Part shown: piece by piece, positions 5,617 to 7,940 of the stretch
Layout of the letters: each line of letters begins with the position of its first letter
How positions within the stretch are numbered: the first letter of the stretch is position 1
NCBI GenBank assembly: GCA_902797555.1
Contig: CADBTM010000140.1
Span: 1-7,940, forward strand
DNA length: 7,940 nucleotides
Source: Oscillospiraceae bacterium
GTDB taxonomy: Bacteria > Bacillota > Clostridia > Oscillospirales > Butyricicoccaceae
Direction of reading: 5' to 3'
Notes under the pieces: generated by a model
Seen by the model: only the letters and a program-made list of their open reading frames with translations
Database searches by the model: none
Told to the model about the DNA's origin: nothing
Program-made: the position numbers and the translations under genes

Positions 5617-5645
5617 ATGATACAACGGAACGGGTCAAAAGTCAA
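5617..5645 (-). promoter_or_regulatory. Promoter of the metQNI operon leader
   Basis: On the - strand -35 TTGACT (5645-5640), a 17-base spacer and -10 TATCAT (5622-5617) make a good sigma-A promoter. The start would be near 5610, about 26 nt before the Met-rich leader ORF and about 325 nt before metQ. It diverges from the yitT promoter, with 86 bases between the two -35 boxes. Confidence 0.8.
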
Positions 5646-5687
5646 TGCGGGAGGGCGGGCAATCTTTCACAAGATTTTTTGTGATAA

Positions 5688-5713
5688 AGCGAAAAAACTT
5701 TAGCAGTTTCGCT
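5688..5713. repeat. Inverted repeat in the divergent metQ-yitT intergenic region
   Basis: AGCGAAA (5688-5694) and TTTCGCT (5707-5713) are exact reverse complements around 12 bases. They lie between the two divergent promoters and upstream of the yitT -35 box. A neighbouring repeat CACAA/TTGTG (5669-5673/5679-5683) adds a second small dyad. They could be an operator for either promoter; no known regulator box is recognised. Confidence 0.3.
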
Positions 5714-5731
5714 GCCAAAAGCCTTAGGGGG

Positions 5732-5760
5732 TTGATTTTTGAAAAAAGCTGTGTTATCAT
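5732..5760 (+). promoter_or_regulatory. Promoter of the yitT-family gene
   Basis: -35 TTGATT (5732-5737), a 17-base spacer and -10 TATCAT (5755-5760) on the + strand, in an AT-rich stretch. Transcription would start near 5767, giving a leader of about 93 nt before the ATG at 5860. The -10 is identical to that of the divergent metQ promoter. Confidence 0.7.
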
Positions 5761-5803
5761 CATTTTAGACAAATACGATAGCCGTTTTTCGTTTATTTCA
5801 ACG

Positions 5804-5834
5804 AAGATCTTGCCGCTTGGCAGGATCTTTTTTT
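5804..5834 (+). terminator. Terminator-like hairpin inside the yitT leader
   Basis: AAGATCTTGCC (5804-5814) pairs with GGCAGGATCTT (5819-5829), 11 bp with one G-U, around a GCTT loop and running into seven Ts (5828-5834). It has the form of an intrinsic terminator, but lies between the promoter and the ribosome site (GAAGGAGG, 5845-5852) of the gene downstream. No other + strand gene is upstream for it to serve. It may be an attenuator; no riboswitch is recognised in the short stretch before it. Confidence 0.7.
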
Positions 5835-5859
5835 GGGCGGCAGAGAAGGAGGCAACAAT

Positions 5860-6738
5860 ATGGCAAAAGAAAAGTTTTCGCTTCGTGAGATCAACTGGAA
5901 GCTTTTTTTCACCGACGTCCTGTTTGATCTGGTGGGCGGAACGCTGTACGCCGCCGGAGTGTACACCTTTGCGGCAAAGGCAAACTTCGTCCCCGGGGGG
6001 ATCAGCGGCTATGCCATCATCCTAAACCGGCTGATCGGCACCATCCCCATCGGCGTGTGGACGCTCATCCTCAACGTGCCCATCATCCTTTACTGCCTGA
6101 AAACGTTGGGCAAGCGGTTTCTCGCCCGCTCGCTGCGCACCATGGTGATCACCACCCTGCTGCTGGACGTGGTCTTTCCCCTTCTCCCCGCCTATTCGGG
6201 GGATAAGCTGATGTCCGCCCTGTTCGCCGGCGGACTGGCGGGCGCGGGACTGGCGCTGATCTATTGGCGGGGCTCGTCCACCGGCGGCAGCGACTTTCTC
6301 ATTCTCTCCCTGCGGAAAAAATGGCCCCATCTGCCCATCGGCTATATCTCCGCCATCACCGATGGCTCGGCCATTTTGCTCAACGGCCTGGTGTTCGGCA
6401 ACATCGACGCCGTGCTCCAGGGCTTTGTGATGACGGTGGTGTGCTCGGCGGTCATCAACAAGATCACCGTTGGCTTTGTCAGCGGCAATCTCACCCTCAT
6501 CGTCACCGACAAGGGCGAGCAGATCGCCCAGCGGATCATGGACGAGGTGGAGCGGGGCGTCACCTCCATGGAAGCCACCGGCATGTATTCCGGCGCGAAC
6601 AAGAAGGTGCTCATGTGTGCCTGCTCCCGTGCCGAGGCTGTCCGCGTCCGGGCGCTGGCGCAAAGCGTGGACAAACAGGCGCTTGTCCTCCTCTGCCCCT
6701 ACGATACTGCCTACGGCTTTGGCTTTCAGGAATCGTAA
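5860..6738 (+). CDS. YitT-family membrane protein (DUF161/DUF2179)
   Basis: 292-residue member of the YitT family, widespread Firmicute membrane proteins whose transported substrate, if any, is not known to me. The N-terminal two thirds hold about five hydrophobic segments (roughly 18-37, 46-60, 63-82, 94-110 and 117-136, with more at 162-205) and the family signatures VPGGISG (44-50) and SSTGGSD (139-145). The C-terminal soluble DUF2179 domain spans about 207-290, with RGVTSMEATGMYSG (232-245) and a GFGF end. Length is typical. The ATG at 5860 is chosen because GAAGGAGG lies 7 bases upstream; an in-frame TTG at 5833 overlaps the leader hairpin's U-tract and lacks a ribosome site. Transcribed alone from the promoter at 5732-5760 and closed by the terminator at 6751-6781. 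Family assignment is firm; biological role unknown. Confidence 0.92.
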   Translation: MAKEKFSLREINWKLFFTDVLFDLVGGTLYAAGVYTFAAKANFVPGGISGYAIILNRLIGTIPIGVWTLILNVPIILYCLKTLGKRFLARSLRTMVITTLLLDVVFPLLPAYSGDKLMSALFAGGLAGAGLALIYWRGSSTGGSDFLILSLRKKWPHLPIGYISAITDGSAILLNGLVFGNIDAVLQGFVMTVVCSAVINKITVGFVSGNLTLIVTDKGEQIAQRIMDEVERGVTSMEATGMYSGANKKVLMCACSRAEAVRVRALAQSVDKQALVLLCPYDTAYGFGFQES

Positions 6739-6750
6739 CAAAGAAAAAGA

Positions 6751-6781
6751 AAAAAGACCGCTGCGATGCAGCGGTCTTTTT
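6751..6781. terminator. Bidirectional intrinsic terminator
   Basis: A perfect 14-bp stem, AAAAAGACCGCTGC (6751-6764) with its complement (6768-6781), around a GAT loop, with As on one side and Ts on the other. It sits between the convergent yitT-family gene (stop at 6738) and DUF975 gene (stop at 6792) and can end transcription from both sides. Confidence 0.92.
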
Positions 6782-6791
6782 GTATCCGTTT

Positions 6792-7670
6792 TTATTTTTC
6801 CCACCATTCGGGTTCCTTTTCGTCCACCGGGGGCTGGGGCTCGGCGGGGGTGTCGTCGTCGGGCTGCCAGCCGATCAGGCCGTTATAATAGGAGGCAAGG
6901 GTGGTCTCCATATAGGGCTGGATCCAGATGCCCAGAATGCCGGCGGTCATGGCGATCAGGATCGTCCAGCCGAGGAAGGACAGGGTCAGCACAAAATACT
7001 CCCACTTGTGTCCCCGCATCAGATCCTTGGAAACGCGGAGGGCGTCTCTGGCAGCCAGATCGGGGTCGTCGATGGCGGCGAAGACCGCCTGAGAGTAATG
7101 GAACGTGGCGATGATGCCCAGAATGACGCCCACCCAGACAACGGCAACGCTCAGCAGAATGATGGCGGTGGATTGGAGCGCAATGCCCACGACCATAAGG
7201 ATGATGCCGGGGATCACGCCGGCCATTTCCCACAGAAATACGAACAGTCCCGAGAGGAACAGCACGCCGAAATAGCGGCCGAAATCCCGGAAGCCGTCAA
7301 ACAGAGCGGCGATCTCGCCGGGATGCTGATGGCGGGAGATCCGCAGGCAGTATTTCTGATAGCCCACTCCGACGATGGCCAAAAAGATGGTGAGCAGCAG
7401 GGTCACCAGCGACAGGCCGGGAGACGTGACGTTCATCTGCTGCAGCAGTTCCATCATTTGCTGGGGGGTGGCGTTGTCCAGCGCACCGCTGTTCATCAGG
7501 ATGTTCACCTGGGAGGTCATGCGGGTGCTGGAAATGATGCTCGGGGCGGCCTGCATCACCAGATAAATGATGGTGACCAGCGTCACGGGGATGCCGCGCT
7601 CCTTGGCCTGGCGGATGGAATCCTTGGCGTGCTCCTTGAGGGCGGGACGGTCGGCAGGATCAAAATACAT
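6792..7670 (-). CDS. DUF975 family integral membrane protein
   Basis: 292-residue membrane protein of the DUF975 family, common in clostridia and of unknown function. Its N-terminus is short and amphipathic, with KEHAKDSIRQAKE at 12-24. About six hydrophobic segments follow (roughly 28-47, 86-104, 133-147, 151-164, 168-190 and 226-250), with a Met/Gln-rich extracellular-type loop at 51-85. The family-typical stretch LRVSKDLMRGHKWEYFVLTL (211-230) precedes the last segment. The tail is acidic and Pro-rich, ending EPEWWEK. The ATG at 7670 has AAAGAGGTG upstream. It follows prfB on the same strand after 54 bases with no clear terminator, so cotranscription is possible; a weak -10-like TATAAG in the gap leaves room for its own promoter. 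Nothing seen explains a functional link to release factor 2. Confidence 0.88.
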   Translation of the reverse strand: MYFDPADRPALKEHAKDSIRQAKERGIPVTLVTIIYLVMQAAPSIISSTRMTSQVNILMNSGALDNATPQQMMELLQQMNVTSPGLSLVTLLLTIFLAIVGVGYQKYCLRISRHQHPGEIAALFDGFRDFGRYFGVLFLSGLFVFLWEMAGVIPGIILMVVGIALQSTAIILLSVAVVWVGVILGIIATFHYSQAVFAAIDDPDLAARDALRVSKDLMRGHKWEYFVLTLSFLGWTILIAMTAGILGIWIQPYMETTLASYYNGLIGWQPDDDTPAEPQPPVDEKEPEWWEK

Positions 7671-7724
7671 AAAAACACCTCTTTATCTTATATGTGTTGC
7701 CTTTGGGAGAAAGAACGAAAGGGC

Positions 7725-7940
7725 TTACTTCGCCCACTCGCCGGTGGCGGCGCACTTCAGATAAGCGTTGATGAAGCCATCTAAATCGCCGTTCATGACG
7801 GCGTTGACGTTGCCGTTTTCAAAGCCGGTGCGTCCGTCCTTGACCAGGGTGTAGGGCATGAACACATAGGAGCGGATGGCCGAGCCAAAGTCGATCTTCA
7901 TCTGCACGCCCTTGATATCGCTGATCTTTTCCAGATGCTC
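7725..7940 (-). CDS. prfB: Peptide chain release factor 2, C-terminal end (runs off the window)
   Basis: The last 71 codons of release factor 2, which recognises UGA and UAA stop codons and triggers peptide release on the ribosome. The visible part includes KIDFGSAIRSYVFMPYTLVK and then KDGRTGFENGNVNAV, the conserved C-terminal region of RF2 (IRSYVxxPYxxVKDxRTxxExGNVxAVxxGDxDxFI) that packs in its core domain. The catalytic GGQ motif, the SPF anticodon motif and the programmed frameshift site lie outside the window and cannot be checked. It ends with TAA at 7727-7725 after a slightly longer tail than usual (KCAATGEWAK). It precedes the DUF975 gene on the same strand. Confidence 0.95.
   Translation of the reverse strand, partial: EHLEKISDIKGVQMKIDFGSAIRSYVFMPYTLVKDGRTGFENGNVNAVMNGDLDGFINAYLKCAATGEWAK

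Noticed and set aside
5286..5645. A 120-codon N-terminal extension of metQ
   Set aside because: It would start at the promoter and put a lipoprotein signal in the middle of the protein. The stretch is the regulatory leader, and the ATG at 5285 has its own ribosome site.
5833..5859. TTG start adding nine residues to the YitT-family protein
   Set aside because: It overlaps the leader hairpin's U-tract and has no ribosome site, while the ATG at 5860 has GAAGGAGG.
7671..7724. Terminator or separate promoter between prfB and the DUF975 gene
   Set aside because: Only a weak GCC.TTT/AAAGGC pairing and a lone -10-like TATAAG are visible, which is not enough to call either.

Overview
The window looks like a chromosomal segment of a high-GC clostridial Firmicute, probably Oscillospiraceae/Ruminococcaceae-like. 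This is inferred from strong AGGAGG-type ribosome sites, TTGACA-17-TATAAT-type promoters, intrinsic terminators, and the families present (DUF975, YitT, Gram-positive NagZ-type lipoprotein, TnpX-type large serine recombinase). A mobile-element end lies at the left, where base composition is visibly less GC-rich.

Layout, left to right: (1) 2-895, + strand, the C-terminal part of a large serine recombinase, followed by a perfect 29-base palindrome and a terminator-like hairpin; an element end is probably between 896 and 1000. (2) 1002-2570, - strand, a two-gene unit: a good promoter, a 57-residue membrane protein, then a lipoprotein GH3 beta-N-acetylhexosaminidase. (3) 2599-5645, - strand, a methionine-type ABC importer operon in the order metQ, metN, metI, ending in an intrinsic terminator. 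(4) 5732-6781, + strand, a YitT-family membrane protein with its own promoter and a terminator-like hairpin inside its leader. (5) 6792-7940, - strand, a DUF975 membrane protein downstream of the 3' end of prfB (release factor 2), which runs off the window.

The most interesting part is the metQNI operon. Its roughly 325-nt leader encodes a 34-residue peptide with nine Met codons in a stretch of 14, preceded by a strong ribosome site and followed 18 nt later by a 10-bp GC-rich hairpin with six Us. This is the layout of ribosome-mediated transcription attenuation, here apparently sensing charged tRNA-Met to control a methionine importer. I see no S-box, T-box or SMK-type leader in its place. 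A second 18-codon ORF with its own ribosome site and a long hairpin follow before metQ. The binding protein itself is circularly permuted: after the lipoprotein signal comes the half that is normally C-terminal (IAVPNDTTN to GGAV), then a linker, then the half that is normally N-terminal (PHAEIL, VEFTDYVQPN, FQHVPYL), ending at the normal hinge.

How the genes would work together: MetQ is lipid-anchored outside the membrane and delivers methionine or a related ligand to the MetI channel, powered by MetN, whose C-terminal domain resembles the NIL ligand-sensing domain. A stem-loop between metQ and metN could keep metQ mRNA more abundant. The other genes are housekeeping or poorly characterised membrane genes with no evident tie to methionine.
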